A stretch of 64,000 nucleotides of DNA from Mucilaginibacter pedocola (GTDB lineage: Bacteria; Bacteroidota; Bacteroidia; Sphingobacteriales; Sphingobacteriaceae), in contig NZ_MBTF01000036.1 in assembly GCF_002013915.1 (NCBI RefSeq), forward strand, positions 1 to 64,000, written 5' to 3'. The notes under the pieces were generated by a model, which was given only the letters and a program-made list of their open reading frames with translations, was not told the origin of the DNA and made no database searches. The translations under genes and the position numbers were made by a program. Of this stretch, positions 36,231-45,587 are shown piece after piece; position 1 is the stretch's first letter, and each line of letters starts with the position of its first letter.

Positions 36231-37901
36231 TTGGTACAAATTTTAAAAAGCATATCCCGCATACTGTTCCCCCACGAGAAACGCAGGCTGGCGTGGCTTG
36301 TTGCATTTGATGTGTTTACCACTTTACTGGATATCGCCTTTTTGAGCGCGCTGGTACTCTTGGTTAATTACTACACCGGTACAGCCCCCAATGGCAGCAA
36401 AGCATGGCTCACACAAATGCTTGCCGGTAAAGAGCCCTTGTTGCTGATGGGGGTGTTCTTACTACTCTTTGCCGCGAAGAATGCCTTCGGCTTTTGGGTT
36501 CAAAAAAAACAGCATCATTTTTTTTACGGCGTGGCTTCACGTTTGTCGGAGAGGAATATACTGCAATACCTGCGCGATGGATATGGCCGATTTGTGCATA
36601 CCGATTCATCAGTAGAGATGCGGCGCATCAGCAACCAGCCTATCGAGTTTAGCCATCATATACTTACCGGTTTACAGCAAATGGTATCGCAAGGGTTATT
36701 GGTTGCCTTTACCCTTACGGTCTTGTTGCTTTACCATCCAGCCCTTGTGCTGGCTTTAACATTGCTGTTACTGCCGCCGTCTTTAGCTTTGCATTACTTT
36801 AGCCGTCGAAAGTTAACTGCGTTGAAACAGCAGATAAAAGCAACCAACGCAAAGGTTATCCAACATCTTAACGAATCGTTGGCGGGTTACGTGGAAAGCA
36901 ATATTTACGATGGCGAAGGCTTTTTCAGCAGACGTTACCTGCGTTATCAGCAAGGGCTGAATAATACCCTGGCCTCGCAGCAAACCTGGCAAGCACTACC
37001 CGCACGCGCCATGGAAGTTTTTGCCGTTGCGGGTATTTTAATGTTGGTCGTATTAAGTAAGAGCAATGGCCCCGTAGCGGGGATGGATATGCTAACCATT
37101 GGTGTATTTATGGCCGCCGCTTACAAAGTGATGCCGGCTTTGGTGAAAATGATGAACAGCGCAGGGCAGATAAAAACCTACGAGTTTATATTGGATAGCC
37201 TTATGCCTAACAAAGAACTGAATACATCTCCCAAGGCTACCATCAACGAAATAGACAATATTGAGTTTAAAGATGTAGTTTTTAGCTACCCCCAACGCCG
37301 GGTGTTGGAAGGCTTATCGTTTGAACTAAGTAAGGGAGATCTGTTGGGGTTATCCGCCGTTTCGGGAAAGGGGAAAACTACCATCATCAATTTATTGCTT
37401 GGCTTTTTAGAGGTGGAGGATGGCAACATTAGTATCAACCATAAACCAACTGCATTTGCAGATAGGGCGGCTTATCGCAGCCATATCTCTTTAGTAAAGC
37501 AGCAGCCTTTCTTTATTCATAATACCCTAATAAAGAATATCACGCTGAGCGATGATGAACCCGATCGGCCGCGGTTGCAATACGCGCTACAGTTTTGCGG
37601 GTTGGATAAAGTGCTTACCCAATATCCTGATGGCATAAACCAACTGATTACCGAGAACGGCAAAAACATCAGCGGAGGGCAACGGCAACGGCTGGCACTT
37701 GCACGCGCCATATACCACGATTTTGACCTGCTGATACTCGACGAACCCTTCAGCGAAATGGATAGCGATGCCGAGCAGGAAATATTGCTACGGCTGGCTG
37801 AACTGGTGGCCGGAGGAAAGATAGTGATACTGATAACCCACAACAAAGCAAGCCTTGCATTTTGTACTAAAGTGCTGAATTTAACCGAAGCTTATGCCTG
37901 A
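36231..37901 (+). CDS. ABC half-transporter (membrane plus ATPase domains)
   Basis: A 556-residue protein from a TTG start (36231), chosen because no upstream or nearby ATG fits. The membrane domain (about 1-310, six helices) is of the MsbA/exporter class. In the ATPase domain (about 335-556) the signature is ISGGQ (about 480) and Walker B is LLILDEP (about 501). Walker A reads AVSGKGKTT (about 376-384), with Ala in place of the first Gly of GxxGxGK(S/T). Opens the polysaccharide cluster and overlaps the next glycosyltransferase by 8 bases, so it probably exports a lipid-linked sugar or similar envelope component. Confidence 0.9.
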   Translation: MVQILKSISRILFPHEKRRLAWLVAFDVFTTLLDIAFLSALVLLVNYYTGTAPNGSKAWLTQMLAGKEPLLLMGVFLLLFAAKNAFGFWVQKKQHHFFYGVASRLSERNILQYLRDGYGRFVHTDSSVEMRRISNQPIEFSHHILTGLQQMVSQGLLVAFTLTVLLLYHPALVLALTLLLLPPSLALHYFSRRKLTALKQQIKATNAKVIQHLNESLAGYVESNIYDGEGFFSRRYLRYQQGLNNTLASQQTWQALPARAMEVFAVAGILMLVVLSKSNGPVAGMDMLTIGVFMAAAYKVMPALVKMMNSAGQIKTYEFILDSLMPNKELNTSPKATINEIDNIEFKDVVFSYPQRRVLEGLSFELSKGDLLGLSAVSGKGKTTIINLLLGFLEVEDGNISINHKPTAFADRAAYRSHISLVKQQPFFIHNTLIKNITLSDDEPDRPRLQYALQFCGLDKVLTQYPDGINQLITENGKNISGGQRQRLALARAIYHDFDLLILDEPFSEMDSDAEQEILLRLAELVAGGKIVILITHNKASLAFCTKVLNLTEAYA

Positions 37902-38943
37902 TACGCTCGTCATCATCAGCCCCGCTTTCCCTGCGCACGAAGGAGATGGCTTTATTCCGCAGCAGCAGGTTTTTGTGCGGACGCTGAAGCAAACCTACCC
38001 CGAACTGCATCTGATCGTACTTGCCCTGCAATATCCTGCGGAGGCGAAAAGCTATACATGGCATGGTGTAGAGATAATTGCATTTGGCGGAAAGGGTAGG
38101 GGGAGGTTGCACCGGGTCATGACCTGGCTTAAGGCCTGGCGCGTGCTACAAAAATTATATAAGCAGCATCAACTTATTGGCATCCTTAGTTTTTGGCTGG
38201 GCGAAGCATCGTTCGTTGGTAGTATGTTCGCAAAGTGGAAAGGGTTAAAACATTACGCTTGGCTGTTGGGGCAAGATGCAAAAGCAGGAAACAAGTATGC
38301 CCGTTGGATAAAACCTAAGAGCGATGAATTGATAGCGATATCCGACTTTGTGATGGGCCGGTATTTTGATAATTACGGTATTCGCCCTGCGCATGTGATC
38401 CCTGTGGGGGTGGAGCCTGCAGCGTTAAGTGTTGATCAGTTGAGGGATATTGATATTTTAGGTGCTGGTTCGCTGATACCGTTGAAGCGCTATCACCTGT
38501 TTGTAAAGCTGATCTTCGAGCTGACGAAAAGCAAGCCCGGCATAAAAGCCACACTTTGCGGTGGAGGCCCGGAGTTGAAGGCACTACAAGAAATGATAGC
38601 TAACCTCGGGCTTGAAGATAATTTAACCTTGGTGGGCGAGATACCCCACTGGCAGGTATTAGCCCTGATGCAGCGCACGAAAGTATTCGTCCACCCGTCC
38701 GAATACGAGGGCTTCAGTACCGTTTGCCTCGAAGCCATTTATGCAGGTTGCTGTGTGGTTAGTTATATCCGCCCCATGAACCATGATATCGCCAATTGGC
38801 ATATCATCAACAGCGAGGTAGAATTAGAGCGAACGGTGCAAGGCCTATCGGAGCAATCTCCCGCACAAGGCCCGAATATGCTGCCATACCCCGTTGCCGA
38901 TAATGTAAAGGCAATGATGGTGCTATTCGGCTACAACGAATAA
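37894..38943 (+). CDS. Glycosyltransferase family 4
   Basis: A 349-residue GT-B enzyme. The N-terminal domain starts VIISPAFPAHEGDGFIPQQQVF. The C-terminal donor-binding domain has ILGAGSLIPLKRYHLFVKL, CGGGPELKALQEM, LVGEIPHWQVLALM and the EX7E-like EYEGFSTVCLEAIYAGC. It transfers an activated sugar to a growing glycan. It overlaps the ABC gene by 8 bases, and its 3' end overlaps the convergent gene by 13. Confidence 0.9.
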   Translation: MPDTLVIISPAFPAHEGDGFIPQQQVFVRTLKQTYPELHLIVLALQYPAEAKSYTWHGVEIIAFGGKGRGRLHRVMTWLKAWRVLQKLYKQHQLIGILSFWLGEASFVGSMFAKWKGLKHYAWLLGQDAKAGNKYARWIKPKSDELIAISDFVMGRYFDNYGIRPAHVIPVGVEPAALSVDQLRDIDILGAGSLIPLKRYHLFVKLIFELTKSKPGIKATLCGGGPELKALQEMIANLGLEDNLTLVGEIPHWQVLALMQRTKVFVHPSEYEGFSTVCLEAIYAGCCVVSYIRPMNHDIANWHIINSEVELERTVQGLSEQSPAQGPNMLPYPVADNVKAMMVLFGYNE

Positions 38944-40034
38944 GCGATCTCCGCCATACATTTGGCTATGGCGTCGAAAGATAAATGCGATTTGAAGTAG
39001 GCCAACGACTTCTGCCTTTTTTCTGTAATGTCGATATTATCGGTTTGCAGCAATGTTTCCAGCAGGGCCTGTTCATCTCCCGGAGGGTACAGCATCCCGC
39101 AATCACCGTTATTGGTAATCATCCTGAAAGAAAGAATATCGGTAACAATGGGTACACACCCGCAGGACATAGCCTCGCAGACCGAAGCACCGCTCCCCTC
39201 GTAATGCGAACCCGAAAGGATGAAGTCGGCACTATTGAGCCAGTACAACAACTCAGCATGGGGGACTTTACCGATGAGGGTTACTGAAGGGCCATGTTCG
39301 TTTTCGTCAAGCAGGGTTTTTACTTCTTGCAGCAATTCTTCGGTATGGTAAAGCATATACAAGCGCGCATCGGGGTGCTTGGCCGCGTATTTTAAAAATG
39401 CCCTAAGTACGCAAAGCGGATCTTTATTGGCATTCAGCCTGCCCACCCATAAAAACACAGGGTTGCCGTCAGCACCTGTTCTTTGTCGCGCCTCAGTTTT
39501 ATCTATCGGATAAAAAACAGAGGACACCTCCATAGCCTCATGAATTTTTAAAGGCGATGACAGGCTGCCGGCTTTCACCCAGTCCAGCCCCATAGCGTAG
39601 GAGGCGAACAGGTAAGCATCGGTGCAGCGGGAAGCCAGTCTTTGCAGGTGCTTTTTTATTCCATTTGCAGGTTTCTCGGCGTGGTTTTGCACCATTATTT
39701 TTACCCGCCTGCCCAGCATCAACCGCAGCAGTATCACCTGAAAAGGGAAGTTGAGGCTGTGGATAACCACTACATCAGGCCGTAGCTGTTTAATGTACCG
39801 GTTCAGTTTCTGGGGGAAGTAGCGCAGCGCAAGCCGGGGGTATCGACGAAAATGATAGTCGACGCCATTGCTGAACTGCCGCCCCTGGTAATTGATCTGT
39901 TCTATGCTGATCACCTCGTTATGGCGGGCCAACGCCTGCAGTATACCGGTGTAGGCATTGGTGCGCTGCAGCCAGGCATCGGGGCTATCAAAATCATTTG
40001 AGTAATGCACGTAACCGGCAAAAACAAATCTCAT
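38931..40034 (-). CDS. Glycosyltransferase family 4
   Basis: A 367-residue GT-B enzyme. I chose ATG 40034 (MRFVFAGYVHYSND), since the longer reading overlaps the GNAT gene and lacks family similarity. The donor domain has FLWVGRLNANKDPLCVLRAF, LIGKVPHAELLYWLNSAD, and SHYEGSGASVCEAMSCG with the two conserved Glu. Part of a four-gene minus-strand group (amidohydrolase, deacetylase, GNAT, this gene). Confidence 0.9.
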   Translation of the reverse strand: MRFVFAGYVHYSNDFDSPDAWLQRTNAYTGILQALARHNEVISIEQINYQGRQFSNGVDYHFRRYPRLALRYFPQKLNRYIKQLRPDVVVIHSLNFPFQVILLRLMLGRRVKIMVQNHAEKPANGIKKHLQRLASRCTDAYLFASYAMGLDWVKAGSLSSPLKIHEAMEVSSVFYPIDKTEARQRTGADGNPVFLWVGRLNANKDPLCVLRAFLKYAAKHPDARLYMLYHTEELLQEVKTLLDENEHGPSVTLIGKVPHAELLYWLNSADFILSGSHYEGSGASVCEAMSCGCVPIVTDILSFRMITNNGDCGMLYPPGDEQALLETLLQTDNIDITEKRQKSLAYFKSHLSFDAIAKCMAEIAYSL

Positions 40035-40045
40035 GCAGGGGGGCT

Positions 40046-41011
40046 TTAAAAAATATCTATATCGGCAAAGGTAAAGTCGAACTGCTGCGGCGCAATACCC
40101 GCGCCAAGATCTTTGATACCAATGGTGAACGAAAGTAATGGTGAGGCATATTTTTTCAGTAGAGGATAACTTTGGCTTTTTGTTGTAACCTGCCACTGTA
40201 TTTGCTGTAAACCAAGTTTAGTGCATAGTTTTATCAATTGTTGAACCGTAGCGTCAACGTCACCGGTCGGGCCAAGCATATCGCCAACCTGCATGCCGTT
40301 TTGTATTTTGAACCAAACCCAAGTTCGCCCGAACTGCATGGCATAGGTAGGCGTGTAGGTTTTGTAGGCTAAAAAGTCCTCGTCGCGGTAAAGCCCTGCG
40401 TATCCATTGGCTAATACCGAATTGGCTATCCCGCTTCGTTGTGCCTTTGCCAGCCGCAGGTTTACATACCATTTATACAACGGCGATAAAAAGCTGAGTT
40501 TGGCGGCGAGTTTTTCGAGCGGCATTGTTTTAACCGGTAGGGCAAAGCGCTCTAATTGGCCTGCTGCCTGCCAGCCCAGTTTATTCATAAAACCCGGCAA
40601 CGAGTTTTGGTTGGGGAAACCGAACACCAGGCGAATGCCCTCCTTTCGGCACAAACTATAGGTAAGCTCGGCAAGGGCTACAAAAAGCCCCTGGTTGCGG
40701 TGCCCGGGGTGAGTCATGGTATCTGCCGATTGTGCAGCTAGTATCAACCGCCCCTCGTGTTCAACAAAGCAAGGCAGCACGGCGTAAAAAGCGGCCGGAA
40801 GTCCATCATCGCTGTAGGCCAGGTAGCCTGTGTAACTCACTACGGCAAACGAGGTATTGTATTTTTGCAGGAAGTATTCTTTTGGTGGGAGCTTGTTGTA
40901 AACGGCGGCGTACAGGTAATTAAGGCAGTCCAGCTTTTGGGCGCTGAAACGCTCGGCACGGTACCCGCCCGGGAGGGTGATGCTTTCAATAGGCTCCGTT
41001 AATGTTTGCAT
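40046..41011 (-). CDS. GNAT-family N-acetyltransferase
   Basis: A 321-residue protein with an acetyltransferase domain in its first half: LPCFVEHEGRLILAAQSADTMTHPGHRNQGLFVALAELTY contains the acetyl-CoA-binding R-x-x-G/A segment (RNQGLF). The C-terminal half resembles the second domain of two-domain GNAT proteins in polysaccharide loci. It may acetylate an amino sugar, and pairs logically with the deacetylase next to it. Its start overlaps the deacetylase end by 26 bases. Confidence 0.85.
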   Translation of the reverse strand: MQTLTEPIESITLPGGYRAERFSAQKLDCLNYLYAAVYNKLPPKEYFLQKYNTSFAVVSYTGYLAYSDDGLPAAFYAVLPCFVEHEGRLILAAQSADTMTHPGHRNQGLFVALAELTYSLCRKEGIRLVFGFPNQNSLPGFMNKLGWQAAGQLERFALPVKTMPLEKLAAKLSFLSPLYKWYVNLRLAKAQRSGIANSVLANGYAGLYRDEDFLAYKTYTPTYAMQFGRTWVWFKIQNGMQVGDMLGPTGDVDATVQQLIKLCTKLGLQQIQWQVTTKSQSYPLLKKYASPLLSFTIGIKDLGAGIAPQQFDFTFADIDIF

Positions 41012-41987
41012 ACAGTTGGTTGGTGATAGAGATGAATGGGTTGATGGTGAGGCGCTCTCGGAGAGATACGTCGTTATGATCGGCAGGGTCTTTAATGTCT
41101 ACAGTTAATAACTGCGTGTAACCGCATTGCTTTGCGGCTGCCGTAACATTGGCGTTATAACTGCCATAGGGGAATGCGATGCTGTTCTCAGCTTTCCCGG
41201 TGAGACCTTCAAGGTAATATTTGCAGTCTGCCATTTCCTTGGCAGCATCTGCCGCAGAGATGCCCGCCAGGTCGTTATGGTAGTAGCCATGCGCGCCAAT
41301 GGTAACAAAGGGCGAGCGCGAAGCCCGCGTAATTTCTTCGGCGCTCATTTGCAGCCAGTAGTCCGTTTCCTGCTTCAGCCTGCGGAAGGGGAGTGTTTTA
41401 TCCAGCATCCGCAGCAACTCTGCCTTTTGGCCAAAGCCTGTTTGCCTGAGTAAGTTGTTCAGGCTTTGTCCTGCGGTATTGCAGTATTGGCGATGTTTGT
41501 TCTTTCGGTAGGTACCACCTTCAAATGTGAAACTCTCAGGGCCATACAAGCCTGCAATGCTCAGCATATCGTTCCACAAAATATCATAGCCGGCAGCGCC
41601 AATGCCCGTAACAAAAAAAGTGGCGGGTACCTCATACCGCTCCAGCAAAGGGAGCACGTAATGGTAGTTATTGGCAAAGCCATCATCAAAAGTGAGGCAG
41701 ATATTGAATTTGTTGTTGCTGAAGTTTTGCTTATAGTAGTCATCCAACGATACCATATTGAAGTACCGCATGTAGTATTGCAAATGTTGTTCGAAAGTTT
41801 CTTTGGTGATGAACAGCGAATTGAATTTGGTGGGATGGCTTTGGCAAACGCCATGATAGCAAAGTATGCGTGACCCGCGGGCTCTGGCATAAAAGCGCTT
41901 ATCGGCACCCGTAAAATGCGAAAGCCCTCCGCGCAGGCGGCGCATTTTTTGGCTGGTTCTGCCGGCTATCTTTTGTAATACATCCAT
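40986..41987 (-). CDS. Polysaccharide deacetylase (NodB homology)
   Basis: A 333-residue protein with a NodB domain: ILCYHGVCQ, then motif 1 LTFDDGFANNYHYVL (catalytic Asp, metal Asp), VPATFFVTG, motif 2 TIGAHGYYHNDLAGIS with metal His residues, and the C-terminal NSIAFPYGSYN. No clear signal peptide, so a cytosolic substrate, such as a lipid-linked or nucleotide sugar, is possible. It overlaps the GNAT gene and is 3 bases from the amidohydrolase. Confidence 0.92.
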   Translation of the reverse strand: MDVLQKIAGRTSQKMRRLRGGLSHFTGADKRFYARARGSRILCYHGVCQSHPTKFNSLFITKETFEQHLQYYMRYFNMVSLDDYYKQNFSNNKFNICLTFDDGFANNYHYVLPLLERYEVPATFFVTGIGAAGYDILWNDMLSIAGLYGPESFTFEGGTYRKNKHRQYCNTAGQSLNNLLRQTGFGQKAELLRMLDKTLPFRRLKQETDYWLQMSAEEITRASRSPFVTIGAHGYYHNDLAGISAADAAKEMADCKYYLEGLTGKAENSIAFPYGSYNANVTAAAKQCGYTQLLTVDIKDPADHNDVSLRERLTINPFISITNQLYANINGAY

Positions 41988-41990
41988 ATA

Positions 41991-43154
41991 TCAGGCGGCA
42001 GGTTCGGATGGTTGGTAAACAGGAAATGGTGTATCGGGGCGGTATCGTTTTATCTCGTTCATCAACCCGTTTATATCGCCCTGCACATATTTTACCGCCC
42101 CGCCGCTATACACTTTGCTGAACTGAGATAAAGGAACATCGCTCAGTTGGTGGTACAGGCTTTGGTCGAACAGTTTTATTTCGCCACCTTTTATAACCAG
42201 TAAAATACGCCCCGGATCTACCTGGTAAAAGGCTTCCATGCCCCGTGTTTTGCCGTTGGTTTTGGCTATCACAATATCAGCATCCATGCCCTCCGCTATT
42301 TCGCCGCTGTTCAGTTTCCAAACCTCTGCCGCCGTAGTGGTTAAAGCGCGGTATAGCTCATTATCGTTAAGCATTTGGGTGCCGCGGGCCATGCGGATGT
42401 GCTCCCAAATATCCCAGTCGGCAGTAAGGGTAGAGTCGGTACCGAAAAGGATATGGGTATATTTCTTCAGGTGATGAATAGGCGCGGTAGCGTTCAGCAA
42501 GAAATAGTTCGACTGCGGGCACCACACCAGCGCCTCGAAAGCTTTTGCCTGCGCCGGGCTCATGGCCACTCCATGCACGCCTATTAGGTTGCGGTGCAAC
42601 AGGTTCCACCTGATCAGTTTATTGGCCTCGGCACGTGCTTCTGCATTAGTGCCTTCGCCTATATGCACCACCACCGGCTGCCTGAAACGTAGCGGGTTAT
42701 TAAGCTTTTTTCGCCATTGTTTTTCAAAGCCTACCGAGTGCAGATCCTGCTTATTATCAACGATATTGATGAGGCTTTGCGCAACTACTTTTGGCCCAAC
42801 ATGGTTCACCACAGTGGTAACGCCGCAAAGCAGGTTTTTGTAAATGCCCCACTGAAGGCGCAATTCGGCAGGTATTTTTAGTACTGAGGCTATTTCAGCG
42901 GGATACTCTTGATGTATGTACGGCCCCCATTCGGTATAGCTTTTGTAAACGCGATGCCCGAGCTTGGGGAAGAGGTTAAAATCGAGATGATCGTGCGAGT
43001 TGATGAGCCCCGGGAAAGCCAGCGCGTTTAAAAAGACGATCTGCGGGTCGCTTTTATCTATCATGGGCACAGCCGATACTTCCGCAATTTTGCTCCCGCT
43101 AACGCGGATGCTCGCGGTAGAGCCATCTATCAGTTGCACATTGTTTAGTATCAT
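41991..43154 (-). CDS. Amidohydrolase-superfamily enzyme
   Basis: A 387-residue metal-dependent hydrolase of the chlorohydrolase/cytosine-deaminase type. The small N-terminal beta domain is followed by the metal motif NSHDHLDF, then VVHIGEG, GVHGVAM and FGTDSTL, the four canonical metal sites of the TIM barrel. Such an enzyme in a polysaccharide cluster is unusual: it may deaminate or deamidate a modified sugar. First gene of a minus-strand group; divergent from the methyltransferase at 43303. Confidence 0.88.
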   Translation of the reverse strand: MILNNVQLIDGSTASIRVSGSKIAEVSAVPMIDKSDPQIVFLNALAFPGLINSHDHLDFNLFPKLGHRVYKSYTEWGPYIHQEYPAEIASVLKIPAELRLQWGIYKNLLCGVTTVVNHVGPKVVAQSLINIVDNKQDLHSVGFEKQWRKKLNNPLRFRQPVVVHIGEGTNAEARAEANKLIRWNLLHRNLIGVHGVAMSPAQAKAFEALVWCPQSNYFLLNATAPIHHLKKYTHILFGTDSTLTADWDIWEHIRMARGTQMLNDNELYRALTTTAAEVWKLNSGEIAEGMDADIVIAKTNGKTRGMEAFYQVDPGRILLVIKGGEIKLFDQSLYHQLSDVPLSQFSKVYSGGAVKYVQGDINGLMNEIKRYRPDTPFPVYQPSEPAA

Positions 43155-43302
43155 CGCAGCGGTTGTATAAAAGGTTACGGCGGCCCTTTGTTAAAGGTTG
43201 CCAGCATGCTTTATTTATACCCGGAGGCAACGGCTTTCCCCATTGCGGCGTAACTATTAATGTGATTACGATAAGTGCGGATAGGATAAAAGTTTTTGTT
43301 AT

Positions 43303-44124
43303 ATGGGCACCCCGGCGGTGAGGCCAGCTTTGCTGCCCGGGGCTTTTTTTGATGATGAAGTATTGGATATGCTGCAACCCCTCAACAACATACCCGCGGA
43401 GGCCCCGACCCCCGATTTTGAAGCGCTATACCTGGAACTGCGCCGCCGGGAACAACGCATATATACCGACCTGCAACTGGCGCGCTTACCGGCATTACCT
43501 CGCGGACACATACACCGCGCCGAATGGCGCATCCGCAGGCAGTCGGCTAAGCGGCTGGTGAGGTACCTCGCCGCGAAAAAACGGACGCTCAATATCCTCG
43601 AGATCGGCTGCGGTAACGGCTGGCTTGCCGCAAAACTGGCGGATATACCTAAGGCCAACGTATGTGCCATAGACGTGAACCGCACCGAGGTGCACCAGGC
43701 CAAACGTGTTTTTAATAAACCCAACCTGCAATTTTTTAGCGGCAGTTTAAACAGGGGGCGTTTTGGCGCAACGCAATTTGATGTAGTGTTATTCGCCGCC
43801 GCTATACAATATTTTTCGCCATTGAGCGAGGTGCTGCACGGCCTACTACCCTGGCTCGCCCCAAAAGGAGAGGTACACCTGGTGGACAGTAACTTTTACG
43901 ACCACTTTACGGTGGCAGATGCCGCCAAACGGACGCAGGAGTATTACACCGGCATGGGCTACCCCGAACTGGCAGACTTTTACTTTCATCACAGGTTAGA
44001 TGAACTGGAGGGCTTTAATTACAAGGTAATGCACAAACCAGCCGGACCAGTGGCGCGCCTGCTAAAGGGCAGCCCTTTTTATTGGATAAAGGTGATGAAC
44101 AACACCGAAACTACCTCTGTATGA
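43303..44124 (+). CDS. Class I SAM-dependent methyltransferase
   Basis: A 273-residue protein. Motif I is NILEIGCGNGWLAAKL (about 97-112), motif II AIDVNRTEVHQAKRVF, and a motif-IV-like FDVVLFAAAIQYF. An N-terminal arm of about 80 residues (LRRREQRIYTDLQLARLP) is not part of the fold. Its ATGA overlap (44121-44124) couples it to the radical SAM gene. The trio 43303-46411 forms one unit. Confidence 0.9.
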   Translation: MGTPAVRPALLPGAFFDDEVLDMLQPLNNIPAEAPTPDFEALYLELRRREQRIYTDLQLARLPALPRGHIHRAEWRIRRQSAKRLVRYLAAKKRTLNILEIGCGNGWLAAKLADIPKANVCAIDVNRTEVHQAKRVFNKPNLQFFSGSLNRGRFGATQFDVVLFAAAIQYFSPLSEVLHGLLPWLAPKGEVHLVDSNFYDHFTVADAAKRTQEYYTGMGYPELADFYFHHRLDELEGFNYKVMHKPAGPVARLLKGSPFYWIKVMNNTETTSV

Positions 44125-45587
44125 CGAGCAGCATTTTATTCAGCCATTCGTATTTCCTCAGGTTCGATCCAAAACAATGGTCGATAGGTTTGCCCTATGC
44201 CCCACTGGGTACCATCTACGCCGCCTCGCTGATGCGGGAGAATGGTTACGATGTAGCACTGCACGATACCATGTTCGCGCATAGTGCTGCAGAAGTGCTG
44301 CCTGCTATTGAACAGCATCAACCGCAGTTCTTCGTAGTTTACGATGATGGCTTTAATTACCTCACCAAAATGTGCCTCACCAATATGCGCGAGGCAGCTT
44401 TTGAAATGTGCAAGCTGGCCAAAGCGCGGGGTTGCACGGTGATCGTTTCAAGTTCCGACTCTACCGATCGCTACGCTGAATACCTCGCCGAAGGTGCCGA
44501 TTTTGTGATCATCGGCGAAGCAGAACATACGCTGCTGGAACTTTGCAACTATATAAAAAATGACGGCACCGACTATGCCGGCATTATGGGGCTTGCCTAT
44601 AGTGATGCCGGCAAGGTTGTAAAAACGCTTGCACGCCCTGTACTTAAAGACCTTGACAGCCTGCCATTACCCGCATGGGATCTGGTGGATATCGGTAAAT
44701 ACCGCGATAGTTGGATGGCCAACGCAGGTTATTTTTCTATCAACATAGGCACCACGCGCGGCTGCCCTTTTAAATGCAACTGGTGCGCCAAGCCTATTTA
44801 CGGCAACCGCTATAATTCGCGCAGCCCGCAAAACGTGCTCGATGAAATAAAGCTGCTGAAGCAAAACTATAATATGGATCATATTTGGTTTTGTGACGAT
44901 ATTTTTGGCCTGAAGCCGGGTTGGGTGATGGAATTTGCCCGGTTGATAGAGCGGGAGCAGATAAGTATTAAATTCAAGATACAATCGCGCGCCGACCTGC
45001 TGGTTGAAGAAGAACTGGTGACAGCACTTGCCCTTGCCGGCTGCGATAATGTTTGGATAGGCGCCGAAAGCGGGTCGCAAAAAATACTGGATGCCATGGA
45101 TAAAGGCACTTCTATCGCCCAGATAGAAACTGCCACCGGGCTGATGAAAAAGCATGGCATCAAGCCGTCCTTCTTCATCCAGTTCGGGTACCCCGGCGAA
45201 ACGCGGGATGATATCAGCCTCACCATCGATATGATCAACCGCCTGTTGCCGCACGAGATAGGCATATCAGTATCGTACCCCTTACCGGGTACCGGCTTTT
45301 ACGAACGCGTGAAAGCTGAACTTAAAAAGAAAACCAATTGGAGCGATAGCGACGAGATGGCGCTGATGTTTACCAATACTTTTCCCGCGCCGTACTATAA
45401 GCAGCTACACAGCTACGTGCACCAAAATTACCATAAGCACCTGGCCAAAAATAGCCTGCTGAAACTGTTCAGGCAGCCGTCGGCCATTACTAAGGCTGGC
45501 TTGCGCAAAGCACTTTCGGTATTTTACCATACGCCGCGTACCTATATCGAAAAACTAAAACTTAACCGATTGGAGAGTGCCTTATGA
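44121..45587 (+). CDS. B12-binding radical SAM enzyme
   Basis: A 488-residue protein. Residues 1 to about 140 form a cobalamin-binding-like domain (FDPKQWSIGLPYAPLGTIYAASLMR, FVIIGEAEHTLLELC). The radical SAM domain (about 200-400) carries C215-x3-C219-x2-C222 (CPFKCNWC) for the 4Fe-4S cluster, followed by HIWFCDDIFGL and GCDNVWIGAESGSQKILDAM. Such enzymes methylate unactivated carbon or rearrange substrates. Coupled on both sides by ATGA overlaps to methyltransferases, so it likely modifies the same sugar or lipid. I chose ATG 44121 over an upstream Met. Confidence 0.92.
   Translation: MTSSILFSHSYFLRFDPKQWSIGLPYAPLGTIYAASLMRENGYDVALHDTMFAHSAAEVLPAIEQHQPQFFVVYDDGFNYLTKMCLTNMREAAFEMCKLAKARGCTVIVSSSDSTDRYAEYLAEGADFVIIGEAEHTLLELCNYIKNDGTDYAGIMGLAYSDAGKVVKTLARPVLKDLDSLPLPAWDLVDIGKYRDSWMANAGYFSINIGTTRGCPFKCNWCAKPIYGNRYNSRSPQNVLDEIKLLKQNYNMDHIWFCDDIFGLKPGWVMEFARLIEREQISIKFKIQSRADLLVEEELVTALALAGCDNVWIGAESGSQKILDAMDKGTSIAQIETATGLMKKHGIKPSFFIQFGYPGETRDDISLTIDMINRLLPHEIGISVSYPLPGTGFYERVKAELKKKTNWSDSDEMALMFTNTFPAPYYKQLHSYVHQNYHKHLAKNSLLKLFRQPSAITKAGLRKALSVFYHTPRTYIEKLKLNRLESAL

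Noticed and set aside
41991-43154. Amidohydrolase as an unrelated housekeeping gene
   Set aside because: It is tightly packed with the NodB and GNAT genes (3-base gap, then overlap), so membership of the glycan module is more likely, though its role remains inferred.
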